Source of the DNA: Actinomycetes bacterium
Lineage (GTDB): Bacteria > Actinomycetota > Actinomycetes > Actinomycetales > Cellulomonadaceae
NCBI GenBank assembly: GCA_023424135.1
Contig: JAFAEH010000251.1
Coordinates: forward strand, 1-7,136
Direction of reading: 5' to 3'
Length of the DNA stretch: 7,136 nucleotides
Part shown: in pieces, positions 1-5,370 of the stretch
Position numbering within the stretch: the first letter of the stretch is position 1
Layout: the number at the start of each line of letters is the position of its first letter
Position numbers and translations under genes: made by a program
Notes under the pieces: generated by a model
What the model saw: only the letters and a program-made list of their open reading frames with translations
What the model was told of the DNA's origin: nothing
Database searches by the model: none

Positions 1-1392
1 GCCGGCGAGATCCTCATGTCGGAGTCGCAGGAGCGCATGATGGCCGTGGTCAGCCCGGCCCGGCTCGACGAGTTCCTGGCGATCACCGGCAGGTGGGACG
101 TCGAGACCGCGATCATCGGTGAGGTCACCGGCACCGGCCGGCTGACGATCGACCACCACGGGCACCGCATCGTCGACGTCGACCCGAAGACCGTCGCGCA
201 CGACGGCCCGGTGTACGACCGCCCGTACGCGCGCCCCGCGTGGCAGGACGGGCTGAACGCGGACACGTCCGCGTCGCTGGAGCGTCCGACGAGCGCCGAC
301 GAGCTGCGCGCGACCGTGCTGCGCCTGCTGGGCTCGCCGAACCTGGCCTCCAAGGAGTGGGTGACCAAGCAGTACGACCGCTTCGTGCAGGGCAACACCG
401 CGCTCGCGCAGCCCGACGACTCGGGTGTCGTCCGCGTCGACGAGTCGACGGGCCTGGGGGTCGCGCTGGCCACGGACGCGAACGGCCGCTACGGCAAGCT
501 CGACCCGTACACGGGTGCGCAGCTCGCGCTCGCCGAGGCGTACCGGAACGTCGCGACGGTCGGCGCGCGGCCCATGGCCGTCACCGACTGCCTCAACTTC
601 GGCAGCCCCGAGCACCCCGACTCGATGTGGCAGCTCGTCGAGGCGATCCGCGGCCTGGCCGACGCGTGCCAGACGCTCGAGGTCCCCGTGACCGGCGGCA
701 ACGTCTCGCTGTACAACGGGACGGGCGAGCCCGGGCAGATCGACTCCTCGATCCACCCGACCCCGGTCGTCGGCGTCCTCGGCGTGCTCGACGACGTCGC
801 CGACGCGGTGCCGTCGGGCTGGACCGAGCCCGGGCAGGCCGTGTACCTGCTGGGCACGACGCGTCCCGAGCTCGACGGCTCGGCGTGGGCGGACGTCGTG
901 CACGGGCACCTGGGCGGTGTCCCCCCGCGCGTCGACCTCGACGCCGAGCGGCGCCTCGCGCAGGTGCTCGGCGCGGCCGCGCGCGACGACCTCGTCGACG
1001 CCGCGCACGACCTGTCCGAGGGTGGGCTCGCGCTCGCGCTCGTCGAGTCGAGCCTGCGCTACGGCGTCGGTGTGCAGGTCGACCTCGACACGCTGTGCGA
1101 GCGTGACGGCCTGACGCCGTTCGAGGCGCTGTTCTCGGAGTCGCAGGCGCGCGTGCTCGTCGCCGTGCCGCGCTCCGAGGAGGTCCGGCTGCTCGACCTG
1201 TGCACCGCACGCGGCGTGCCCGCGCTGCGCCTGGGGGAGACCGCCGAGACCTGCTCGCCCGGTGCCGGGACGCCGGCCGACGACGACGACCACGCGCACG
1301 CCCCGGCCGTCGAGGTCCGCGGCCTGTTCACGGTGCCGCTGAGCGAGGCCCGCGAGGTCTGGGAGGCCACCCTGCCCCGCCTCTTCGGCTGA
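1..1392 (+). CDS. purL: Phosphoribosylformylglycinamidine synthase subunit PurL, C-terminal part (5' end outside window)
   Basis: PurL converts FGAR to FGAM with ATP and ammonia, the fourth step of cytosolic de novo purine synthesis. In the small-PurL type found in actinomycetes it works with the glutaminase PurQ and with PurS. The frame is open from base 1 (AGEILMSESQERMM), so the gene begins upstream; 463 codons are visible, roughly the last 60 percent of a typical 740-790 residue protein. Counting from the window edge, family landmarks are SESQERM at the start, DCLNFGSPEHPDSMW from D196, TGGNVSLYN from T231, PTPVVGVLG shortly after, and AHDLSEGGLA around H336-G342. These belong to the second AIRS-like half. 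A small acidic/His loop (DDDDHAHAP) sits near the C-terminus and is probably a surface insertion. The TGA at 1390-1392 is followed after 40 nt by the stem-loop array. No frameshift is seen. Identification is near certain. Confidence 0.96.
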   Translation, partial: AGEILMSESQERMMAVVSPARLDEFLAITGRWDVETAIIGEVTGTGRLTIDHHGHRIVDVDPKTVAHDGPVYDRPYARPAWQDGLNADTSASLERPTSADELRATVLRLLGSPNLASKEWVTKQYDRFVQGNTALAQPDDSGVVRVDESTGLGVALATDANGRYGKLDPYTGAQLALAEAYRNVATVGARPMAVTDCLNFGSPEHPDSMWQLVEAIRGLADACQTLEVPVTGGNVSLYNGTGEPGQIDSSIHPTPVVGVLGVLDDVADAVPSGWTEPGQAVYLLGTTRPELDGSAWADVVHGHLGGVPPRVDLDAERRLAQVLGAAARDDLVDAAHDLSEGGLALALVESSLRYGVGVQVDLDTLCERDGLTPFEALFSESQARVLVAVPRSEEVRLLDLCTARGVPALRLGETAETCSPGAGTPADDDDHAHAPAVEVRGLFTVPLSEAREVWEATLPRLFG

Positions 1393-1432
1393 CCGACCGA
1401 CCTGGCGCCACGCGTCGACCCACCGCCCCGCC

Positions 1433-1479
1433 CCCTCGTCCGCGAGAGAGCAATCGGATTGCTCTGTCGCGGACGAGGG
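1433..1479. repeat. Near-perfect 47-nt palindrome opening the array
   Basis: The left arm 1433-1454 and right arm 1458-1479 are complementary at 21 of 22 positions (the exception is G1446 opposite G1466), around a cgg loop at 1455-1457. The right arm is the start of the first direct unit. The left arm is its inverted partner and matches unit 2 (1502-1521) perfectly over 20 bases on the opposite strand. As RNA it would be the most stable hairpin of the array. It lies 40 nt after the purL stop, so it is the best candidate for the purL 3'-end structure or terminator. Confidence 0.85.
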
Positions 1480-1650
1480 TGGGGTGAGGGAGCGATCGAG
1501 TTGCTCTCTCGCGGACGAGGGTGGGGTGAGGGAGCGATCGAGTTGCTCTGTCGCGGACGAGGGTGGGGTGAGAGAGCAATCGGATTGCTCTGTCGCGGAC
1601 GAGGGTGGGATGAGAGGGCGATCGGATCGCTCTCTCGCGGGTGGGGTCAG
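1433..1650. repeat. Tandem array of 42-bp stem-loop units between convergent genes
   Basis: Four full 42-bp direct repeats lie at 1461-1502, 1503-1544, 1545-1586 and 1587-1628, followed by a shortened fifth copy at 1629-1650 that lacks the six bases acgagg. Each unit begins GCTCTSTCGCGG and carries GAGGGTGGGRTGAG in its middle. An inverted half unit (1433-1454) opens the array. Every unit junction folds back on itself with a 3-nt loop (cgg or cga). Stems are 1433-1454/1458-1479, 1484-1496/1500-1512, 1526-1538/1542-1554, 1568-1580/1584-1596 and 1611-1622/1626-1637. The array fills nearly all the space between the purL stop and the flavin reductase stop. There is no T-tract after any stem, so these are not classical intrinsic terminators, although actinomycete terminators often lack one. 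Possible roles are a bidirectional transcription block, an mRNA 3'-end stabiliser, or a REP-like repeat. The repeats and foldback are directly visible; the function is not known. Confidence 0.95.
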
Positions 1651-2189
1651 GCCGGGGCGGCGGTCAGGCGGTGGTAGACGCGGTCGCGGTACACCAGCGG
1701 CAGGACGTCGGCGACGCCGTGCGCGAGCGCGCGCAGCGAGACCAGGTAGCTGTCTCCGACCGGGGTGCGCTGCACGACGCGGCCGCGCACCCACGCCTGC
1801 GCGCCGTCGATCACGGGCTCACCGGTCGCCAGGGCGGTCCACCCGCCGGCGGCGAAGCGGTCGATCCCCGAGGTCGCGAAGCGCGTCGAGACCTCCTCCT
1901 GGCCCTCGGCCAGGAACGACACCGCGACCGTCGCGGCGCGTGAGAGTGCGGGCCACGACGACGAGCCCGATGCGAGCGAGAACGCGAGCAGCGGCGGGGC
2001 GGCGGACACCGAGATCACCGACGTGGCGGTGAAGCCGACGGTCCGGTCGCCGTCGCGCAGCGTGACGACGGCGACCCCCGCGGCGTGCCGGCGGAACACC
2101 TGCTTGTACTCGTCGGGGGTCAGGGCGGGCTCGTCGTGGTCGGCCAGGGCGCGCTCCAGGTGACGCAGGTCGTGGGTGCTCGTGCTCAT
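1647..2189 (-). CDS. Flavin reductase family protein (HpaC/NTAB-type flavin reductase-like domain)
   Basis: This 180-residue protein is a complete flavin reductase-like (split-barrel, FMN-binding) domain. Such proteins use NAD(P)H to reduce FMN or FAD for a partner monooxygenase in the cytosol. Visible family features are FRRHAAGVAVVT (residues 32-43), the flavin-binding stretch GFTATSVISVSAAPPLLAF (52-70) followed by GSSSWP, and the C-terminal PLVYRDRVYHRL (164-175). The usual GDH motif near residue 145 reads GDS (G145-D146-S147), so the histidine is replaced. The ATG at 2189 is chosen because GGAGG (2201-2197) lies 7 nt upstream; the open frame beyond it lacks family sequence. The start overlaps the FMN reductase stop in an ATGA (2189-2186), implying translational coupling. 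The TGA (1649-1647) lies inside the truncated last repeat of the array. Length is normal for the family. The specific substrate and oxygenase partner cannot be told. Confidence 0.88.
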   Translation of the reverse strand: MSTSTHDLRHLERALADHDEPALTPDEYKQVFRRHAAGVAVVTLRDGDRTVGFTATSVISVSAAPPLLAFSLASGSSSWPALSRAATVAVSFLAEGQEEVSTRFATSGIDRFAAGGWTALATGEPVIDGAQAWVRGRVVQRTPVGDSYLVSLRALAHGVADVLPLVYRDRVYHRLTAAPA

Positions 2190-2794
2190 CGGGCCACCTC
2201 CAGCAGGGCGTCGCGGGTGTCGGTCACGGACGTGCCGGCGCCGGGTGCCTGCGCGGCGCGTCGCAGCGGACGTTCGGCGCGCTGCCACCAGCGCTCGACC
2301 ACCGGTCCGAGGTCGGCCAGGTCGGCGTCGAGCACGCTGAGCGGGCGCGTGGGCACGGTGGCCCCGAGCTCGACGAGCACGGGGCGCAGGTGGGTGTCGC
2401 CGACGAGCGCGTGCTGCGCGGCGGCCGAGACGACGAGCGGGACCGCGGCGACACCGTCGAGCCCGTCGCCGCCGTACAGGTCGAGGAAGGACTTGAGCAA
2501 CCCGGTGAACGACGCCTTGTAGACGGGGGTCGCGACGACGAGGACGTCGGCCCCGGCGACCGTGGCGAGGGCCGCGTCGAGGGCGGCGGTGCGCGGCTGG
2601 ACGTGCAGGTCCGGTGCGAGGGTGGCGAGGTCGACCACGGCGGGGTCGGTGCCGCCCAGCCGGTCGGTGAGCGTGGCCGCGAGCGTGGTCGCGGCGGCGA
2701 GCGTCCGTGAGCCGGCGCGCGGGTTGCCCACGAGCGCGACGACGACGGGCCGGCGGGAGGGGTCACCGACGGCAGGGGTGGTGGGCAGGGGCAT
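2186..2794 (-). CDS. NAD(P)H-dependent FMN reductase, SsuE/MsuE-like
   Basis: This 202-residue flavodoxin-fold protein resembles the NADPH-dependent FMN reductases that supply FMNH2 to two-component alkanesulfonate or methanesulfonate monooxygenases. The first beta strand and phosphate loop are VVVALVGNPRAGSRT (17-31). The family signature TPVYKASFTGLLKSFLDL covers 89-106 and forms the flavin-side loop and helix. The helix that in E. coli SsuE carries the inserted pi-helix tyrosine appears to be HALVGDTHLRPVL (128-140); from memory of SsuE, that Tyr is not conserved here, and a His (H135) is nearby as in MsuE. The start ATG at 2794-2792 has AGGAG (2806-2802) 7 nt upstream. It follows the hydrolase after a 95-nt gap with no other gene and overlaps the next reductase by 4 nt. 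The family is secure; the symbol ssuE or msuE is withheld because no sulfonate oxygenase or transporter is in view. Confidence 0.88.
   Translation of the reverse strand: MPLPTTPAVGDPSRRPVVVALVGNPRAGSRTLAAATTLAATLTDRLGGTDPAVVDLATLAPDLHVQPRTAALDAALATVAGADVLVVATPVYKASFTGLLKSFLDLYGGDGLDGVAAVPLVVSAAAQHALVGDTHLRPVLVELGATVPTRPLSVLDADLADLGPVVERWWQRAERPLRRAAQAPGAGTSVTDTRDALLEVAR
2194..2201 (-). promoter_or_regulatory. Ribosome binding site of the flavin reductase gene
   Basis: GGAGGTGG on the minus strand, with the GGAGG core 7 nt before the ATG at 2189. It lies inside the end of the preceding gene and fixes the start within a longer open frame. Confidence 0.8.
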
Positions 2795-2801
2795 GCGAGG
2801 T

Positions 2802-2806
2802 CTCCT
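2802..2806 (-). promoter_or_regulatory. Ribosome binding site of the FMN reductase gene
   Basis: AGGAG on the minus strand, 7 nt before the ATG at 2794. It decides the start in a reading frame that stays open far upstream. Confidence 0.75.
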
Positions 2807-2889
2807 GGCGGGTCGTGGTGGTGGTCCGCGCGTGCGGCGCGTCGCTGCGTCGCGGCGACATCGGCGTGCCGCGGCGGTCGCGAGCGGGG

Positions 2890-3645
2890 TCACGGGGTCA
2901 CCACGACCGGGGCGGGTGCGGCGACGTCGCGGACGACGTCCGGCAGGTGCGCCCCCAGGCGCAGCCGCTCGAGCACCTGGACGAGGGCGGCCGCGACGCT
3001 GCGGTGCGCGACGTCGTTGAGCACGTCGTGCCGCGCGTCGGCGACCAGCAGGACGTGGCGCGCACCGAGTGTGCGGTACGCGGCGACGGCCTGCTCGGCG
3101 GGGCTGATCCGGTCGGCCGCGCCGTGCAGCGCGACGACGGGCACGGGCAGCGGTGCGTCGTCGGGCCGGGTCAGGTCGGCGACGCCGATGGCGCACGCGT
3201 CGGCGAACAGGCTCGAGCGGGTGGCCTGGCCGAGCACCCGCTGGTGCGCGGCGCAGGCGGTGCGGGCGTCGAGCTCCGCGTGCCACGCGAGCCCGTGCAC
3301 ACCGGCGGACGTGGGCAGCCCGGCGAGCACGACGGCGTCGACGGGGACCTGCCTGGCGAGCCGGACGGCGGTGAGCGCGCCGGCGTCGGTGCCGAGCAGG
3401 ACGTGCGGTGCGGGCAGGTCGGCCAGCAGGGACGTGAGGGCCTGCGGTGCGGGGTCGGGCTCGGCGACGGCGACGACGCGGTAGGCGTCGGCGGCCAGTC
3501 GGCGCCCGAACCGTTCGTAGACCTCGGCCGTCTCGCCGCGTCCGACGAGCACGACGACGGTGCCGCGTGCCGCGGGTCCGGGTGCCGGTTCGGTCCACGT
3601 GCGCAGGGCCGACGCGAGGAGCATCGGGTGCGTCGTGGTCGTCAC
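2890..3645 (-). CDS. Alpha/beta-hydrolase fold protein with Asp at the nucleophile elbow
   Basis: This 251-residue protein has the order of an alpha/beta hydrolase: strand and oxyanion loop TVVVLVGRGE (29-38), RFGRRLAADAYRVVAV (45-60), nucleophile elbow GTDAG (85-89), VPVVALHGAADRISP with the acid Asp178, and ARHDVLND with the probable catalytic His206. The elbow carries Asp87 where esterases and lipases have Ser. Aspartate nucleophiles are known in haloalkane dehalogenases and epoxide hydrolases, but the overall look is closer to lysophospholipase-like hydrolases. The cap region (about 115-165) is short. The start is GTG at 3645-3643, supported by AGGAG (3656-3652) 6 nt upstream; the internal ATG at residue 8 has no ribosome site. 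It is first in the operon with two flavin reductases, so it may act on a substrate or product of the associated oxygenase; that link is inference. No signal peptide is seen, so it is cytosolic. Confidence 0.82.
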   Translation of the reverse strand: MTTTTHPMLLASALRTWTEPAPGPAARGTVVVLVGRGETAEVYERFGRRLAADAYRVVAVAEPDPAPQALTSLLADLPAPHVLLGTDAGALTAVRLARQVPVDAVVLAGLPTSAGVHGLAWHAELDARTACAAHQRVLGQATRSSLFADACAIGVADLTRPDDAPLPVPVVALHGAADRISPAEQAVAAYRTLGARHVLLVADARHDVLNDVAHRSVAAALVQVLERLRLGAHLPDVVRDVAAPAPVVVTP

Positions 3646-3651
3646 GGGTGG

Positions 3652-3656
3652 CTCCT
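3652..3656 (-). promoter_or_regulatory. Ribosome binding site of the alpha/beta-hydrolase gene
   Basis: AGGAG on the minus strand, 6 nt before the GTG at 3645. It favours this GTG over the in-frame ATG seven codons later, which has no purine-rich site ahead of it. Confidence 0.75.
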
Positions 3657-3735
3657 GTCGTCGGGCGGGGCGTCGTGCGCGTCGTCAGGGCGCGCGTCGA
3701 CCTGCTCGCAGGCTAGGCAACCGGAGGAGAAAAGG

Positions 3736-3763
3736 AGATTGAATCGATCAGAATTCTCGTCAG
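3736..3763 (-). promoter_or_regulatory. Candidate promoter of the hydrolase-reductase operon in an AT-rich island
   Basis: On the minus strand CTGACG (3763-3758) resembles a -35 box and CAATCT (3741-3736) a weak -10 box, separated by 16 nt that include GAATTC and ATCGAT. The stretch 3724-3763 has 23 A/T in 40 bases within otherwise very GC-rich DNA, as expected for a regulated promoter. An alternative -10 is TAGCCT at 3715-3710, but it lacks a good -35. Just after that lies the short inverted repeat CCTGC-tc-GCAGG (3701-3712), a possible operator. Either promoter gives a 5' leader of about 60-85 nt before the GTG. All of this is pattern-based. Confidence 0.35.
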
Positions 3764-3848
3764 CTGAGACGGCCGGACCTGGGCGCGTGCACGTCGGGCG
3801 CCCGCCGGGCTCCGCGCGCCCCGCCCGCGTCTCCCGTCGGACCGCGCC

Positions 3849-3860
3849 TACAGTCGGACC
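3849..3860 (+). promoter_or_regulatory. Leaderless-type -10 box before the RNB ribonuclease gene
   Basis: TACAGT (3849-3854) fits the TANNNT -10 consensus and ends 6 nt before the GTG at 3861, so transcription would begin at or next to the start codon. No Shine-Dalgarno sequence precedes the GTG. A good -35 is not visible. A 9-bp direct repeat, GTCGGACCG, flanks the box at 3836-3844 and 3853-3861. Confidence 0.6.
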
Positions 3861-5336
3861 GTGCCCTCGCGCCCCGTCCGCCTCCCCGACACCCCCGACG
3901 ACAGCGCCGCCGCCGTGGCTGCCGGCCTCGCCGACCTGCGCGACGAGGTCGCCCTGCCCGTCGACTACCCCGACGACGCGCTCGCGGAGGCCGACGCGGC
4001 CGCGCGTCGGGCACCGGGCGCCGCGGACGCCGGTCCGCGCGCCGACCGCACGGACCTGCCGCTGGTCACGATCGACCCCGAGGGCTCGACCGACCTCGAC
4101 CAGGCCGTGCACATCGCCCGCCGTGGCGACGGGTGGCGCGTGCACTACGCGATCGCCGACGTCGCCGCGTTCGTCGAGCCCGGCGGCCCGCTCGATGCCG
4201 AGACCCACCGCCGCGGCCTGACCTGCTACAGCCCCGACGGGCGGGTCCCGCTGCACCCCGTCGTGCTCTCCGAGGGCGCCGCGAGCCTCCTGCCGGACCA
4301 GGTCCGCCCCGCCGCCCTGTGGCGCGTCGACCTCGACGCCGACGGCGAGCCGACCGCCGTGCACGTCGAGCGCGCGCTCGTGCGCAGCCGTGCGCAGCTC
4401 ACGTACGCGGGCGTCCAGCAGCGCCTCGACGCCGGGAGCGCCGACGACGTGCTCGAGGGACTCGCCGCGGTCGGCCGGCTGCGCGAGGCGCGCGAGCGCG
4501 ACCGCGGGGGCGTCTCGCTCGACGTACCCGAGCAGGAGGTCGTACGCACCGGCGGCGGCGGGTTCGGGCTGCGCTTCCGCGCGACCCTGCCCGTCGAGGG
4601 CTGGAACGCGCAGATCTCCCTGCTCACCGGCATCGTCGCCGCACGCCTCATGCTCGACGCGGGCGTCGGCGTCGTGCGCACGCTGCCGCCCGCCGACCCG
4701 CGCGACGTCGCGCGGCTGCGCCGTACCGCGACCGCGCTCGACATCGCGTGGCCCGACGGCACGTCGTACGCCGACCTGCTGCCCACGCTCGACTCCCGCC
4801 GCGGGACGCACGCCGCGTTCCTGCGCGAGGCGACGACCCTGTTCCGCGGCGCCGGCTACGCCGCGTTCGGCGGGGACGTCCCCGCCCCCACGGGCCACGA
4901 CGCCGAGCACGCCGCGATCCGCGCGCCCTACGCGCACGTCACCGCACCGCTGCGGCGCCTGGTCGACCGGTACGGGACCGAGGTGTGCCTCGCCGCCGTC
5001 GGCGGTCGCGACGCGCCCGGCTGGGTGCGTGACGCGCTGCCCGGGCTGCCGGCGACGATGCAGGAGACCGGGCGGCGGATCGGCGCGTTCGACCGGGGCG
5101 TCCTCGACCTCGTCGAGGCGGCCGTGCTGGCCGGGGACGTGGGGCGCACCTTCACGGGTGTGGTCGTCGACGTCGACGGCGAGGCCCGCACCCGCGGGGC
5201 GTTCCAGCTGCGGGACCCGGCGGTCGTCGCGCGCGTGACGTCGTCCGGCGGCCCGCTGCCCCTCGGAGGGATGCTCGACGCTCGGCTGGACGAGGTGAGC
5301 GTGCCACTCCGACGGGTGACGTTCGTCGGCGGATGA
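3861..5336 (+). CDS. Compact RNB-domain (RNase II/R family) 3'-5' exoribonuclease
   Basis: This 491-residue protein carries the RNB catalytic domain of RNase II/R, enzymes that degrade single-stranded RNA from the 3' end with Mg2+. The active-site stretch VTIDPEGSTDLDQAV (69-83) aligns with E. coli RNase II: Asp72, Asp78 and Asp80 match D201, D207 and D209, while the fourth Asp (D210) is Gln81. Further RNB landmarks are VHYAIADVAAFVEPG, the LHPVVLSEGAASLLPDQVR block, and the RNA-binding APYAHVTAPLRRLVDRY (355-371). The tail (about 410-491) looks like a small S1-like OB fold. The N-terminal 60 residues are too short for the usual two cold-shock domains, so the protein is much shorter than RNase II (about 640) or RNase R (about 810). 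It resembles the short RNB proteins of actinomycetes. The start is GTG at 3861, set by a leaderless-type -10. Activity is probable, but the Gln81 change leaves some doubt. Confidence 0.9.
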   Translation: MPSRPVRLPDTPDDSAAAVAAGLADLRDEVALPVDYPDDALAEADAAARRAPGAADAGPRADRTDLPLVTIDPEGSTDLDQAVHIARRGDGWRVHYAIADVAAFVEPGGPLDAETHRRGLTCYSPDGRVPLHPVVLSEGAASLLPDQVRPAALWRVDLDADGEPTAVHVERALVRSRAQLTYAGVQQRLDAGSADDVLEGLAAVGRLREARERDRGGVSLDVPEQEVVRTGGGGFGLRFRATLPVEGWNAQISLLTGIVAARLMLDAGVGVVRTLPPADPRDVARLRRTATALDIAWPDGTSYADLLPTLDSRRGTHAAFLREATTLFRGAGYAAFGGDVPAPTGHDAEHAAIRAPYAHVTAPLRRLVDRYGTEVCLAAVGGRDAPGWVRDALPGLPATMQETGRRIGAFDRGVLDLVEAAVLAGDVGRTFTGVVVDVDGEARTRGAFQLRDPAVVARVTSSGGPLPLGGMLDARLDEVSVPLRRVTFVGG

Positions 5337-5357
5337 CCCGTTCGTCCCGGTTCGCCC

Positions 5358-5370
5358 TACCATCGCCTGC
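5358..5370 (+). promoter_or_regulatory. Leaderless-type -10 box before the M15 peptidase gene
   Basis: TACCAT (5358-5363) fits TANNNT and ends 7 nt before the GTG at 5371. No Shine-Dalgarno site is present. ATGACC (5333-5338) matches 4 of 6 -35 positions with a long 19-nt spacing and overlaps the stop of the ribonuclease gene. This implies the gene has its own promoter despite the 34-nt gap. Confidence 0.55.

Larger units (their letters stand above)
3646..3860. other. Divergent intergenic region between the reductase operon and the RNB gene
   Basis: These 215 bases hold the start signals of both directions and no supported gene. From left to right: the hydrolase ribosome site (3652-3656), a short inverted repeat (3701-3712), a 16-nt purine run on the plus strand (3723-3738), the AT-rich island (3724-3763), GC-rich filler, a 9-bp direct repeat, and the ribonuclease -10 box (3849-3854). 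Frames crossing it are open only because of the high GC content. Confidence 0.7.

Noticed and set aside
1461..1650. CRISPR array
   Set aside because: The units are directly adjacent with no unique spacers, and no cas genes are present.
1328..1677. Repeat-peptide frames across the 42-bp array on both strands (units like PHPTLVRERATRS and RGRGWGEGAIELL)
   Set aside because: 42 is a multiple of three, so frames stay open automatically. There are no ribosome sites, the frames run into the flanking genes, and hairpin pairing explains the sequence better.
2841..2859. Small hairpin in the 95-nt gap between the hydrolase and FMN reductase genes
   Set aside because: GTCGCTGC/GCGGCGAC pairs only with a mismatch in the minus-strand mRNA and is within chance expectation for GC-rich DNA.
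3646..3720. Short leader peptide upstream of the hydrolase, as seen before some actinomycete sulfur operons
   Set aside because: Minus-strand frames were read for a short ORF with the typical RRHVDL-type or poly-Cys motif; only an 11-codon TTG frame without such a motif was found.
3739..3860. Possible small gene starting at TTG 3739 after AAAAGGAG
   Set aside because: The purine-rich site is only 1 nt from the TTG, and the frame runs out of phase into the ribonuclease with no sensible product.
2707..4221. A 504-codon plus-strand frame opposite the hydrolase and into the ribonuclease start
   Set aside because: Its content is Arg/Gly-rich shadow sequence overlapping two well-supported genes; no motif or ribosome site supports it.
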